Positions 46,113 through 54,862 of a stretch of 64,000 nucleotides of DNA are shown here, piece after piece (within the stretch, counting starts at the first letter, position 1; every line of letters starts with the position of its first letter). The DNA lies in assembly GCF_002909235.1 (NCBI RefSeq), contig NZ_PHQQ01000001.1, positions 124,001 through 188,000 of the forward strand. Direction: 5' to 3'. A model generated the notes under the pieces. The model was not told the DNA's origin and did no database searches. It worked only from the letters and a program-made list of their open reading frames with translations. The position numbers were made by a program, and so were the translations under genes. Source of the stretch: Arenibacter catalasegens (GTDB lineage: Bacteria; Bacteroidota; Bacteroidia; Flavobacteriales; Flavobacteriaceae).

Positions 46113-46586
46113 ATGAAACTATCTGAAGCAAAATCAATTTTGGGGCAATTGGAAACCATTGCCTTTCAATTACCGAATGGTACATTGGTACCCAATCATT
46201 TTCATGTTACCGAAGTAGGCAAAGTCACAAAACATTTCATAGACTGTGGTGGAACGGTTCGCAGGGAAGAGGTTGTAAATTTTCAGTTGTGGAATGCCAA
46301 TGATTACGACCACCGACTCCATCCAGAGAAATTGGTCCACATTATAGAACTTTCGGAAAAGATATTGGAAATTGGGGATTTGGAAATTGAAGTGGAATAT
46401 CAAGCTGATACCATAGGAAAATTTGGATTGGATTTTGACGGAACCAATTTTATCTTAGCCACCAAACACACAGATTGCTTGGCCAAAGACCAATGCGGAG
46501 TTCCTGCAGAAAAACAGAAAATACAATTATCAGAACTACAGGAAACGACAACTAATTCTTGCGGCCCAGGCTCTGGATGCTGCTAA
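46113..46586 (+). CDS. DUF6428 family protein of arsenic operons
   Basis: 157 residues. I recognise the pattern (GKVTKHFIDCGGTVR, VVNFQLWNANDYDHRLHPEKL) as the DUF6428 protein that regularly sits in Bacteroidota ars operons. It ends in a cysteine-rich tail (NSCGPGSGCC) suited to metal or metalloid binding. Its biochemical function is not known to me; an As(III) chaperone or sensor role is a hypothesis from the tail and the neighbours. The next gene begins 14 bp after the stop. Confidence 0.85.
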   Translation: MKLSEAKSILGQLETIAFQLPNGTLVPNHFHVTEVGKVTKHFIDCGGTVRREEVVNFQLWNANDYDHRLHPEKLVHIIELSEKILEIGDLEIEVEYQADTIGKFGLDFDGTNFILATKHTDCLAKDQCGVPAEKQKIQLSELQETTTNSCGPGSGCC

Positions 46587-46600
46587 ACAAACAAACCCAT

Positions 46601-47233
46601 ATGGCACTGGTAAAAACGAAGCTTTTTGCTAATATTGAGAATGTTATCTCAAATTTAAGCGTTGAAAATATAAGCGACGAACGTAAAAAAATATTACAAC
46701 CTCTCGTTGAATATATACAGCTCAAAACAAACACTCAGGATCCCATAAGGATCAATTTCATCTGTACCCATAATTCAAGAAGGAGTCACTTATCACAGGT
46801 CTGGGCACAAACAATGGCTTTCTGTTTTAACGTAAGGAATGTGCATTGTTATTCGGGAGGAACGGAGGCTACCGCCTTATTCCCAATGGCAGCCGAAACC
46901 CTAATTAATTCAGGATTTCACGTAGAATCCTTGTCGCAGGGTGAAAACCCAATTTACAGTATAAAATTTGCCGACAATGAACCAGCAGTGATTGGGTTTT
47001 CAAAAAAGTTCGATGATGCTTTTAATCCCACATCCCAGTTTGCAGCCATTATGACCTGCTCTCAAGCGGATATTGGCTGTCCATATATAACTGGTGCGGA
47101 AAAACGCATTCCAATAACTTTTGAAGACCCAAAAGCATATGACAATACCCCACAGCAGGTCGAAAAATATAGGGAGAGAAGCCTTCAAATTGCAACTGAA
47201 TTACTATATGTCTTTGCTCAAATAAAATCTTAA
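46601..47233 (+). CDS. Low-molecular-weight tyrosine-phosphatase-like arsenate reductase
   Basis: 210 residues. The phosphatase loop C-x5-R is at Cys55-Arg61 (FICTHNSRRSHLSQVWAQ). This is the LMW-PTP fold used by thioredoxin-type ArsC, with extra N-terminal helices (about 1-48) that extend it beyond the usual 130-140 residues. In operon with arsR and ACR3 it should reduce arsenate to arsenite. The frame is open from 46559 inside the previous gene; the ATG at 46601 is used. It ends three bases before the transporter gene. Confidence 0.85.
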   Translation: MALVKTKLFANIENVISNLSVENISDERKKILQPLVEYIQLKTNTQDPIRINFICTHNSRRSHLSQVWAQTMAFCFNVRNVHCYSGGTEATALFPMAAETLINSGFHVESLSQGENPIYSIKFADNEPAVIGFSKKFDDAFNPTSQFAAIMTCSQADIGCPYITGAEKRIPITFEDPKAYDNTPQQVEKYRERSLQIATELLYVFAQIKS

Positions 47234-47236
47234 CAA

Positions 47237-48286
47237 ATGGCATTGCATAGAAAATTAAGTTTTTTGGACAGCTATCTCACTTTATGGATCTTTTTAGCAA
47301 TGGCATTGGGGATAGGCATAGGCTATTTTGCCCCTACCCTTCCTGAAATTATCAACACCTTCAATAGAGGAACAACCAATATACCAATCGCTGTAGGCCT
47401 GATCTTAATAATGTACCCGCCCTTGGCGAAGGTTAATTACTCCCTTTTGCCCAAGGTTTTCCAAAACACTAAAATCCTATCTATTTCATTGATCCTGAAT
47501 TGGATTATTGGACCAGTTTTAATGTTTATTTTGGCCATTACTTTTTTAAGGGACTACCCGGAATATATGGTGGGATTGATCCTTATCGGATTGGCACGAT
47601 GCATTGCTATGGTTCTTGTTTGGAACGACCTAGCGGAAGGAAGCAGTGAGTACGGTGCTGGTTTGGTAGCCCTAAACAGCATTTTTCAAGTATTTGCTTA
47701 TAGTTTTTATGCCTGGATCTTTATAACCGTACTTCCACCCTATTTCGGATTTGACGGTGCCATCGTGGATATTTCTATTGCTACCATTGCCGAAAGCGTA
47801 GCCATTTATTTAGGAATACCGTTTGCATTGGGTTTTCTAAGTAGAATAATTTTAGTAAAACTAAAAGGCGAGGAATGGTATTCAACGATATTTATCCCGA
47901 CCATATCACCAATAACCTTGATTGCCCTATTGTTTACTATAGTAGTAATGTTTTCCCTGAAAGGTGAATTAATTGTTGAAATACCTATGGACGTTTTAAT
48001 TATAGCAGTTCCATTGTTAATCTATTTTATACTAATGTTTATCATCGGTTTTTTCCTTACCAAAGCCATGGGAGCGGAATACGACAAAACAGCTTCCGTT
48101 GCTTTTACAGCGGCCGGTAATAATTTTGAATTGGCCATTGCCGTAGCCATTGCCGTCTTTGGTTTAAACTCAGGACAGGCATTCGCAGGAGTTATTGGTC
48201 CCTTAGTGGAAGTTCCTGCCTTAATTCTATTGGTACGTGTAGCCTTCTGGCTCCGAAAAAGGTATTATCCATTGAGCAAAGCTTGA
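47237..48286 (+). CDS. arsB: ACR3 family arsenite efflux transporter
   Basis: 349 residues, ten membrane spans. The catalytic Cys122 lies in [17 protein letters not shown] and the essential Glu in [19 protein letters not shown], both diagnostic for ACR3 rather than ArsB-type pumps (the symbol arsB is used only by convention). It exports As(III) through the inner membrane, driven by proton motive force. It is the last gene of the ars operon; its stop is only 60 bp from the convergently read peptide copy 3. Confidence 0.94.
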   Translation: MALHRKLSFLDSYLTLWIFLAMALGIGIGYFAPTLPEIINTFNRGTTNIPIAVGLILIMYPPLAKVNYSLLPKVFQNTKILSISLILNWIIGPVLMFILAITFLRDYPEYMVGLILIGLARCIAMVLVWNDLAEGSSEYGAGLVALNSIFQVFAYSFYAWIFITVLPPYFGFDGAIVDISIATIAESVAIYLGIPFALGFLSRIILVKLKGEEWYSTIFIPTISPITLIALLFTIVVMFSLKGELIVEIPMDVLIIAVPLLIYFILMFIIGFFLTKAMGAEYDKTASVAFTAAGNNFELAIAVAIAVFGLNSGQAFAGVIGPLVEVPALILLVRVAFWLRKRYYPLSKA

Positions 48287-48346
48287 CAAGGGTACTAGTG
48301 GCAGTGTGGGTAACTTATGTGATGGGCATGATGAACTGGCCTAAGA

Positions 48347-48586
48347 TTAAGCCAATTTTGCTTTATTCAATTTAGTGGAGAAGGACAATTCTTTAGTTAC
48401 CTTAGAATTTTTGTTCATGTACAAACGAGCAACAGCGTTTTCATTTTTTACGGAAACTTCTTGTTTTGCAGTAGCAGTTGCAATACTCATGGTAACAGTT
48501 TCAACCTTAACTTCAGCAGCACCATTTTGAGCTTGTGCAGCTACTCCAATAAAAAGAACAAAGATTAAAGTTAAAATGGTTTTCAT
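48347..48586 (-). CDS. Small secreted peptide, copy 3 of 3 (79 residues)
   Basis: Signal peptide identical to copy 2; the mature part differs in several residues (MNKNSKVTKELSF here, MFKNSKVTKALSF in copy 2) while the KLNKAKLA end is the same. It is read leftward towards the ACR3 gene; there is no room for, and no trace of, the downstream membrane ORF seen after copies 1 and 2. It is part of the right 434-bp repeat. Confidence 0.8.
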   Translation of the reverse strand: MKTILTLIFVLFIGVAAQAQNGAAEVKVETVTMSIATATAKQEVSVKNENAVARLYMNKNSKVTKELSFSTKLNKAKLA

Positions 48587-48780
48587 GACTTGCGTTTTGT
48601 TATATATATAACTTGGGCAAGCGTACTTATCTAGGTTCTGATTCGACTAAAAGCACTGTTTCTCGTTAAGCGGAAAAATCTCGGATTAAGTGCAAAAAAA
48701 CCTCGGTAAACGGGAAAGGCACAAAAATCACTTTAGCGATAAAAAATTGCGTTTCATCGATGACAGTAGGTTTTTACTTA
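48347..48780. repeat. 434-bp direct repeat, right copy
   Basis: Counterpart of 44443-44876; see that entry. A 134-bp stretch (48481-48614) is identical in both; the rest has scattered substitutions and one- or two-base indels. Confidence 0.75.
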
Positions 48781-48896
48781 CAATTTGGGTGCTTAAATTT
48801 TAGAGTCCAAGGATTATAAACACTAGAATCGAGGAATTACACTAATCAAATAGTGTATGAATTCCAATACTATTTATTCCTTCTTACTTTTGTTAT
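48587..48896. other. Divergent region between peptide copy 3 and a methyltransferase
   Basis: 310 bp without a gene. Phased units TTCGACTA (48642), CTCGTTAA (48662), CTCGGATT (48680) and CTCGGTAA (48702) are 20, 18 and 22 bp apart. TACTTTTG at 48885-48892 fits the -7 consensus and is only 4 bp from the ATG at 48897, which would make the methyltransferase mRNA nearly leaderless; no clear -33 element is seen. Confidence 0.5.
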
Positions 48897-49649
48897 ATGA
48901 AAAAAGCCTTGGATCGTTTTTCCGTCCAATCAAGAACTTACAAAGAATTCCGACCTACTTACCCAGAGGCATTGTATAAATATATATATGCTAATTGCAT
49001 TTCCAAGGTAACATGCTGGGACTGTGGCACTGGTAATGGTCAGGTGGCGGCTGTGCTATCCGATACCTTTGATCAGGTTTTTGCCACAGACATAAGTGAA
49101 CAACAAATTAAACATGCCGTTCCTAAACCAAACATAAAATACAGTGTACAAAGAGCTGAGATAACCTGTTTTCCAAATCAGTACTTTGATTTGATTACGG
49201 TAGCCCAAGCGTTACATTGGTTCGACCTTCCCGCCTTTAACAAAGAAGTCAACAGACTTTTAAAGCCCAATGGTCTTATTGCTATTTGGGGTTATGGCCT
49301 TTTAACAATAGATCTTGAAATAGATGTCATAGTGAATCATTTTTACCAACATATTATAGGAGGGTATTGGGATAAGGAAAGGGCCTATATAGATTTAAAT
49401 TACAGCAATATTCCATTCCATTTTGATGAAATTGACATTCAGGAGAGTTTTAATATTGAAACCCAATGGACAATTGACCAGTTGCGGGGGTATTTTAATT
49501 CTTGGTCCAGTGTCCAAAATTATAAGGATAACAATAATGGACATAATCCCGTAGATGAATTGATCAACAAGATTGCACCCATTTGGACTTCAAAAGTAAA
49601 AAAGATAGTTTTCCCCATCTTCATACGCGCCGGGCACCCTAATAAATAA
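48897..49649 (+). CDS. Class I SAM-dependent methyltransferase
   Basis: 250 residues of the UbiE/Methyltransf_11 type: motif I CWDCGTGNGQVAAVL (about 39-53), FATDIS (motif II), and FDLITVAQALHWFDL (motif IV region), then LLKPNGLIAIWGYG. The N-terminal SRTYKEFRPTYPEALY is typical of this family. The substrate is unknown. It is unrelated in sequence to the 45009 methyltransferase, although both are divergent from a secreted peptide gene. Confidence 0.88.
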   Translation: MKKALDRFSVQSRTYKEFRPTYPEALYKYIYANCISKVTCWDCGTGNGQVAAVLSDTFDQVFATDISEQQIKHAVPKPNIKYSVQRAEITCFPNQYFDLITVAQALHWFDLPAFNKEVNRLLKPNGLIAIWGYGLLTIDLEIDVIVNHFYQHIIGGYWDKERAYIDLNYSNIPFHFDEIDIQESFNIETQWTIDQLRGYFNSWSSVQNYKDNNNGHNPVDELINKIAPIWTSKVKKIVFPIFIRAGHPNK

Positions 49650-49729
49650 CCAAATTTGAATATTCATTTTATTTAATTGCCGGTTTTATGCAGACATGAT
49701 AACAATGTAGACCAATCCATGCCCGATTA

Positions 49730-50938
49730 CTAGGCAGAAGCCAAAACCATCCTATTTCTCATCAACATAAAAATACCCAATGAAATACATCCACAAACAG
49801 AAAACCCAACAAAAAGTGGAAGTGTTGTCCCATGAATAAAACTACCCACATAGGTTGCAATGGGTATGGCGAGCATGGTGGATATAAATCCAGTAATAGC
49901 AGCCCCAATACCTGCTATGTGCCCAATAGGCTCCATTGCTATGGCCCTTAGGTTGCCAAATAAGAAACCGATCGTGAAAAATTGCATAGCCAAAAAGGCA
50001 ATCAACACAGGCAAACTCGGATTTGGGGCGTTCCAGTACAAGCTTACATAGGCAATTGAATTTGCACAAAACAATGTCAAAGCTATCCAAGCCAATCTTC
50101 TCATTCCCAATTGTACTACTAAAGTACCATTTAGCAAGGTGGACAATCCAACAGAAATAGCCAGTCCAGCAAAAATATAGGGGAAATTGTCAGCCAAGCC
50201 ATACTGTACCTCAAATATCTCTTGTGCCGCACTCAGATAAACCATAAAAGCCCCGGTAATTAATCCTGATACAATAGTAAAGGCCATGGTTTCCTTGTGC
50301 TGGACCAATTCTTTAAATCCATCCATGAACACGTGACTTGAAAATTTAATTTTATATTCAGGTTTTAATGTTTCCGGTTGCCTTCTCCAAAACCAGATTC
50401 CTACCATTAGGGTAGCTACTAATTGCATATAAAAAATAGCTTCCCAACCGTAATGATCTAAGAAAAATTTTCCCAAAGCGGGAGCCACAATGGGTACCAA
50501 AATAAAAAATGCTGTAACGAAGGACATGATTTTTGCCATATAATCCCCCTTATACAAATCCCTTATCATAGATATACTTATGGTCCTTGGGGCGGAGAGT
50601 CCTATTCCTTGAAGTATTCTCCCAAATATCATCCACTCCAAAGTGGGAGCAAAAACACAAATAATACTGGCGATACTAAATACTATAAAACCTATATAAA
50701 CAATTGGTTTCCTCCCAAAGCTATCCGATAAAGGTCCAAAAACCAATTGTCCCAAACCCAGTCCCAAAAAAATCATAGTAATAAACTTCTGATTTTCAGT
50801 AGGATCCAGGCTATTTATATCTATTCCAATGGTCGACATTGCAGGCAAAAGAGCATCAATGGACAATGCTACAATAGACATTAAGGACGCCATAATGGCA
50901 ACAAATTCGAATTGGGGTCTCTGCTGATTTTTTTGCAT
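49730..50938 (-). CDS. Bcr/CflA-type multidrug efflux MFS transporter
   Basis: 402 residues, twelve membrane spans. Motif A GPLSDSFGRKPIVYIGF is between spans 2 and 3; the start (ALSIDALLPAMSTIGIDI) and GRILQGIGLSAPRTISISMIRDLY match the Bcr/CflA drug:H+ antiporters. Substrate unpredictable. Transcribed alone, leftward. Confidence 0.9.
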   Translation of the reverse strand: MQKNQQRPQFEFVAIMASLMSIVALSIDALLPAMSTIGIDINSLDPTENQKFITMIFLGLGLGQLVFGPLSDSFGRKPIVYIGFIVFSIASIICVFAPTLEWMIFGRILQGIGLSAPRTISISMIRDLYKGDYMAKIMSFVTAFFILVPIVAPALGKFFLDHYGWEAIFYMQLVATLMVGIWFWRRQPETLKPEYKIKFSSHVFMDGFKELVQHKETMAFTIVSGLITGAFMVYLSAAQEIFEVQYGLADNFPYIFAGLAISVGLSTLLNGTLVVQLGMRRLAWIALTLFCANSIAYVSLYWNAPNPSLPVLIAFLAMQFFTIGFLFGNLRAIAMEPIGHIAGIGAAITGFISTMLAIPIATYVGSFIHGTTLPLFVGFSVCGCISLGIFMLMRNRMVLASA

Positions 50939-51176
50939 TTGGCAAAATTAATCATATGGAATAAGATTAGCGCACTTATTATAGGAAATAACAAAACCAT
51001 AACATATTATAAAATTATACAAAGCATTGATCCTTTGTTGATTACAAAAATCATTAACCGTATTTCAAGAACTAATCCGATAATATATTTACTATTAAGG
51101 AAAAATTATTTCCATGGTAACCTTCCTAAAGTTTAATTCGTATACTTTTGAAGGTATAACCGCTAATTATTTATTT

Positions 51177-51785
51177 ATGAAAATTTATTTAATCATTGCT
51201 CTAGTATTTTTGTCAACCTTATTTTGTTTCGGTCAAAAGTTAAAAGTAAAACAGGGAGATTTTAATTTTATCAAGGGTCAGAAGGAAATAAACGTAGAAT
51301 TCGTCTATGACAATATGAAATTTTTGAAAAAGAATCTCTCAAATGATGAATACGTAAAAGAGCATTCCGCAGAATTGGAAGAAAAAACACGGGGAAAAGG
51401 TACATCTTGGGAAAAAAGCTGGTACGCAAGTAGGGAGCTGATCTATGCCCCAAAATTTTTGGAATTAATGAATAGATATCTATATGAGGACCACAATGTT
51501 TTCTTTAGTGAGAATTTAGCTGAGGCCAAATACACCCTTATAGTAGAAACAATATGGGTTTATCCAGGATGGGATGCCGGGGTCATGAAGCAACCTGCAA
51601 AAGTAAGTACCTTGTTAAAGTTTGTAGAGACTAATAACAGGGATAATATATTGTTGGAAGTTACTAGTGAAAATGCCCCTGGAGATCAATGGGGAAGCTC
51701 CTTTAGCAATGAAGATCGTTTAGGAGAAGGTTATGCCAAAACTGGAAAATCCTTTGCCAAGTTAATTTTGAAAAAGGGATTCTAA
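51177..51785 (+). CDS. Uncharacterised exported protein
   Basis: 202 residues. A signal peptide (MKIYLIIALVFLSTLFCFGQ) precedes a mature domain that I do not recognise (QGDFNFIKGQKEINVEFVYDNMKF, KGTSWEKSWYASRE, YTLIVETIWVYPGWDAGV). It is the type of small periplasmic/outer-membrane-associated hypothetical common in Flavobacteriaceae. The frame begins 21 codons earlier but only the ATG at 51177 gives the signal peptide. It shares a bidirectional terminator with the convergent flavoprotein gene. Confidence 0.75.
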   Translation: MKIYLIIALVFLSTLFCFGQKLKVKQGDFNFIKGQKEINVEFVYDNMKFLKKNLSNDEYVKEHSAELEEKTRGKGTSWEKSWYASRELIYAPKFLELMNRYLYEDHNVFFSENLAEAKYTLIVETIWVYPGWDAGVMKQPAKVSTLLKFVETNNRDNILLEVTSENAPGDQWGSSFSNEDRLGEGYAKTGKSFAKLILKKGF

Positions 51786-51806
51786 GACAAAGGTTAATGG
51801 CGCTAC

Positions 51807-51840
51807 AAAAAAGTGAATGACAACATCATTCACTTTTTTT
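51807..51840. terminator. Bidirectional terminator embedded in the flavoprotein gene end
   Basis: AAAAAAGTGAATG and CATTCACTTTTTT are perfect 13-bp arms with a 7-nt loop. The right arm encodes the last residues and stop (KKSE) of the leftward flavoprotein gene. The stem has A/T runs on both sides, so it serves the rightward exported-protein gene and the leftward one. Confidence 0.82.
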
Positions 51841-53070
51841 CTTTTCAAGATTAATGAAGTGTGCTACCGTCCTTATAAGTCTATTATGCTTTGTCACAAA
51901 GGGATTGGTCTTATCCCAAACATAACCCGCTAAAACCGAACAAATTTGCCGTTTTACCTCAGGATTTTCTGGTTGGTGGAAAAATAAGGTCTGTAGATTA
52001 CCAGAATACCATTCCTTTACATAAGAAGAAAATACCTTTACCCCTTCCTTTATATAATCTGAATATTCCTTTGCCCAATCAACAGGTTCATTATTAAGTT
52101 CCCTGCTAATCAATTTTGCCCCCAACAAGGCGGATTCCGTGGCAAATGTAACTCCAGAAGAAAATACTGGATCTAAAAATTCGGCACTATTGCCGGTTAG
52201 GACAAATCCCTTTCCGTAAAGTTGTTTTACCGATTTAGAATAATTCTTAATTAAAACAGGTTCGAACAAGTATTTCAAGCCTTTAAAACGTTCATAATAA
52301 TAATCGGACAACTGCAACAATTGGGTCAATTTATCTGCATTATTTCCTTCAAAAGATTCCAAGAATTTTGTGGGACCTACATAGCCAATACTGGTTCTGC
52401 CATCAGAAAATGGTATGACCCATAACCAAACCTCGGTCTCAACCACGTCAAAAGTAATTAAAGTGCCTTCCCTCCCCTGCGGTCGATTTGTGTCCTCAAC
52501 ATGAGTGAAAATTGAAGAATGATTAGGTAAAACAGAGGGTTTATCCAAGTTCAACAATCTAGGTAAAACTCTGCCATATCCACTTGAATCTATAATATAC
52601 TTGGCTTGAATTTGGTATGGTTTCCCATTTTCATCTTTAATGGTAGTTATGGAAACACCAATTTGGTTAATGGTCACGTCTACAACTTCATGCCCAAAGG
52701 AAACTTCAACTCCTTTTTTAATTAGTTCGTCCACAAGAACCTTATCAAAATCAGCTCGCGGCACCTGCCAGGTCCAATCCCATCCGTTGGTATGCTTTTT
52801 ACTAAAATCAAATTCACAGATTTTGTCTCCTTTAATAAATCGGGCGCCAAACTTTTTTTCAAAACCAAAGGCATTCAAACCATCCAATAGTCCCACTTCT
52901 TCAAAATGATCCATACATCTTGGCAAGAGGCTTTCGCCAATAACAAATCTAGGGAAAACACTTTTTTCTATTACCTGGACCTTGACTCCTTGACCATGTA
53001 AATAAGCCGCAGAAACGCAACCAGCCGGCCCTGCGCCAATTATCAAGACCTCGACAAAACGTTGATTCAT
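51826..53070 (-). CDS. FAD-dependent oxidoreductase, tryptophan-halogenase-like, of the flexirubin cluster
   Basis: 414 residues. The FAD-binding GxGxxG is IIGAGPAGCVSAAYL (about 10-24). WLWVIP at 215-220 matches the W-x-W-x-I-P motif that marks flavin-dependent halogenases, and a Lys near residue 80 (ARFIKGD) is where their catalytic lysine would be. This is followed by GDA-like AEFLDPVFSSGV. Either halogenation of the aryl head group or ring hydroxylation is possible, since related cluster proteins are also annotated as monooxygenases. It is divergent from the ammonia-lyase gene, 105 bp away, sharing its promoter region. Confidence 0.8.
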   Translation of the reverse strand: MNQRFVEVLIIGAGPAGCVSAAYLHGQGVKVQVIEKSVFPRFVIGESLLPRCMDHFEEVGLLDGLNAFGFEKKFGARFIKGDKICEFDFSKKHTNGWDWTWQVPRADFDKVLVDELIKKGVEVSFGHEVVDVTINQIGVSITTIKDENGKPYQIQAKYIIDSSGYGRVLPRLLNLDKPSVLPNHSSIFTHVEDTNRPQGREGTLITFDVVETEVWLWVIPFSDGRTSIGYVGPTKFLESFEGNNADKLTQLLQLSDYYYERFKGLKYLFEPVLIKNYSKSVKQLYGKGFVLTGNSAEFLDPVFSSGVTFATESALLGAKLISRELNNEPVDWAKEYSDYIKEGVKVFSSYVKEWYSGNLQTLFFHQPENPEVKRQICSVLAGYVWDKTNPFVTKHNRLIRTVAHFINLEKKKSE

Positions 53071-53101
53071 TATTTTTAAAATATTGATTAGCTAAATATC
53101 A

Positions 53102-53109
53102 TACATTTG
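53102..53109 (+). promoter_or_regulatory. -7 promoter element of the ammonia-lyase gene
   Basis: TACATTTG matches TAnnTTTG; a TTG at 53084-53086 is 15 bp upstream, somewhat short of the usual spacing. Transcription from it begins near 53116, which excludes the longer frame starting at 53107 and supports the ATG at 53176. Confidence 0.45.
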
Positions 53110-53175
53110 CAATCCAAAATAACTATTTTTATTAATTGTTATTCAATTTACTTTTTAAATATTGAATTTATATAC

Positions 53176-54732
53176 ATGTTGACTCTTAAAGGAAAGTTGA
53201 GAATAGAAGATTTCTATCAAATAATTTTTAAAGAAGAATCTATTCTAATAAATAAAGACGTTTTAGCAACCGTTGAAAAAAGTTTTAAATTTTTAACCCA
53301 ATTCTCTCAAAACAAAATTATTTACGGCGTAAATACGGGTTTTGGACCAATGGCACAGTACAAGATAAAAGATTCCGACCGGATTCAATTACAGTACAAT
53401 CTAATAAGGAGCCACGCTTCCGGGACAGGGAATTTAATCCCTACAAAATATGTTAAGGCCGCCATGTTGGCGAGATTAAACACTTTAAGCCTGGGACATT
53501 CTGGAGTTCATATTTCGGTAATCGAATTAATGACCTCTCTCATCAATAAGAATATTACTCCAATAATTTTTGAGCACGGTGGTGTTGGAGCCAGCGGGGA
53601 TTTAGTCCAATTGGCTCATATTGCCCTAGTTCTTATTGGGGAGGGTGAAGTTTTTTATGAAGGAGAGAGAAGACCAACGGAAGAAGTTTTTAAAATAGAA
53701 AACCTAAAACCGATTACCGTTTCCTTAAGAGAGGGCTTGGCGCTCATCAATGGAACTTCTGTAATGACTGGAATTGGCTTGATCAACACTATAAACACCA
53801 GGAAATTACTGGATTGGATGATATGCTGTTCTTCTGCTATCAACGAAATTGTTGAGGCCTATGATGATCATTTATCTATGGAGCTTAATCAATCTAAAAA
53901 ACATAAAGGTCAACAAGAGATTGCCAAATCCATGAGAAATCATTTAAAGGATAGTACACTTACCCGAAAAAGGGAGCACCATTTGTACAATGGCAACAAT
54001 GAAGTGTCTATTTTTGAAGAAAAAGTGCAGGAATACTATTCCTTGAGATGCGTGCCTCAAATATTGGGTCCAGTCCTTGACACTTTGAACAACGTGGAAA
54101 AAATCCTTATCGAAGAGGTTAATTCAGCAAACGATAATCCCATTGTGGATGTTGAAAAAGAACATGTTTATCACGGCGGCAATTTTCATGGGGATTACGT
54201 TTCCCTTGAAATGGACAAGCTAAAATTAATTGTGACCAAAATGAGCATGCTCGCTGAAAGACAATTAAATTACCTATTAAATCCGAATCTAAATAATATA
54301 CTTCCCCCTTTTGTAAACCTCGGAAAACTTGGTTTAAATTTTGGAATGCAGGGCGTACAGTTTACCGCTACCTCCACCACTGCTGAAAACCAAATGTTGT
54401 CCAACCCCATGTACGTGCACAGTATCCCGAACAACAACGACAATCAGGATATTGTAAGTATGGGTACCAATGCTGCCAACATTACCAAAAAAGTCATAGA
54501 AAATACTTTTGAAGTCCTTGCCATTGAGACTATAACCATTGTACAGGCAATTGAGTATCTTAAAGTACAGGACAAAGTATCATCAAGAACAAGAAAAATG
54601 TATGATGATATTAGAAATATAGTCCCCATCATCTCCGACAAAGACGTTCCCATGTATCCTTATGTGAATAATGTTAAAAGCTTTATTCAGAATGTTGAAG
54701 TAGAAGCTTACGCTTGTAAGCAACTTAATTAA
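53176..54732 (+). CDS. Tyrosine ammonia-lyase (HAL/PAL family) of flexirubin synthesis
   Basis: 518 residues. The MIO prosthetic group forms from Ala139-Ser140-Gly141 in HGGVGASGDLVQLAH; Tyr in YGVNTGFGP is the other catalytic residue. The selectivity region NLIRSHASGTG carries Ser-His, and the overall sequence resembles the Flavobacterium johnsoniae tyrosine ammonia-lyase that I remember. It deaminates tyrosine to p-coumarate, the aryl starter of the polyene. The open frame begins 23 codons upstream but the promoter and family support the ATG at 53176. Confidence 0.9.
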   Translation: MLTLKGKLRIEDFYQIIFKEESILINKDVLATVEKSFKFLTQFSQNKIIYGVNTGFGPMAQYKIKDSDRIQLQYNLIRSHASGTGNLIPTKYVKAAMLARLNTLSLGHSGVHISVIELMTSLINKNITPIIFEHGGVGASGDLVQLAHIALVLIGEGEVFYEGERRPTEEVFKIENLKPITVSLREGLALINGTSVMTGIGLINTINTRKLLDWMICCSSAINEIVEAYDDHLSMELNQSKKHKGQQEIAKSMRNHLKDSTLTRKREHHLYNGNNEVSIFEEKVQEYYSLRCVPQILGPVLDTLNNVEKILIEEVNSANDNPIVDVEKEHVYHGGNFHGDYVSLEMDKLKLIVTKMSMLAERQLNYLLNPNLNNILPPFVNLGKLGLNFGMQGVQFTATSTTAENQMLSNPMYVHSIPNNNDNQDIVSMGTNAANITKKVIENTFEVLAIETITIVQAIEYLKVQDKVSSRTRKMYDDIRNIVPIISDKDVPMYPYVNNVKSFIQNVEVEAYACKQLN

Positions 54733-54862
54733 AATTTTGAGTTAGAGCGGTAATATATGTAAAATAATCCCTAATTTAATAGTGGTATAGGATTATAAAC
54801 ATACACCAAGTCCTAGCTTGGCAATTATTGATATTGAACGTATAATTTTAAAAAAATCTCAG

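Noticed and set aside
45009-49649. The two methyltransferases beside peptide copies 2 and 3 as duplicates of one another
   Set aside because: Their sequences and lengths (212 and 250 residues) belong to different subfamilies; only the peptide gene and its promoter are duplicated.
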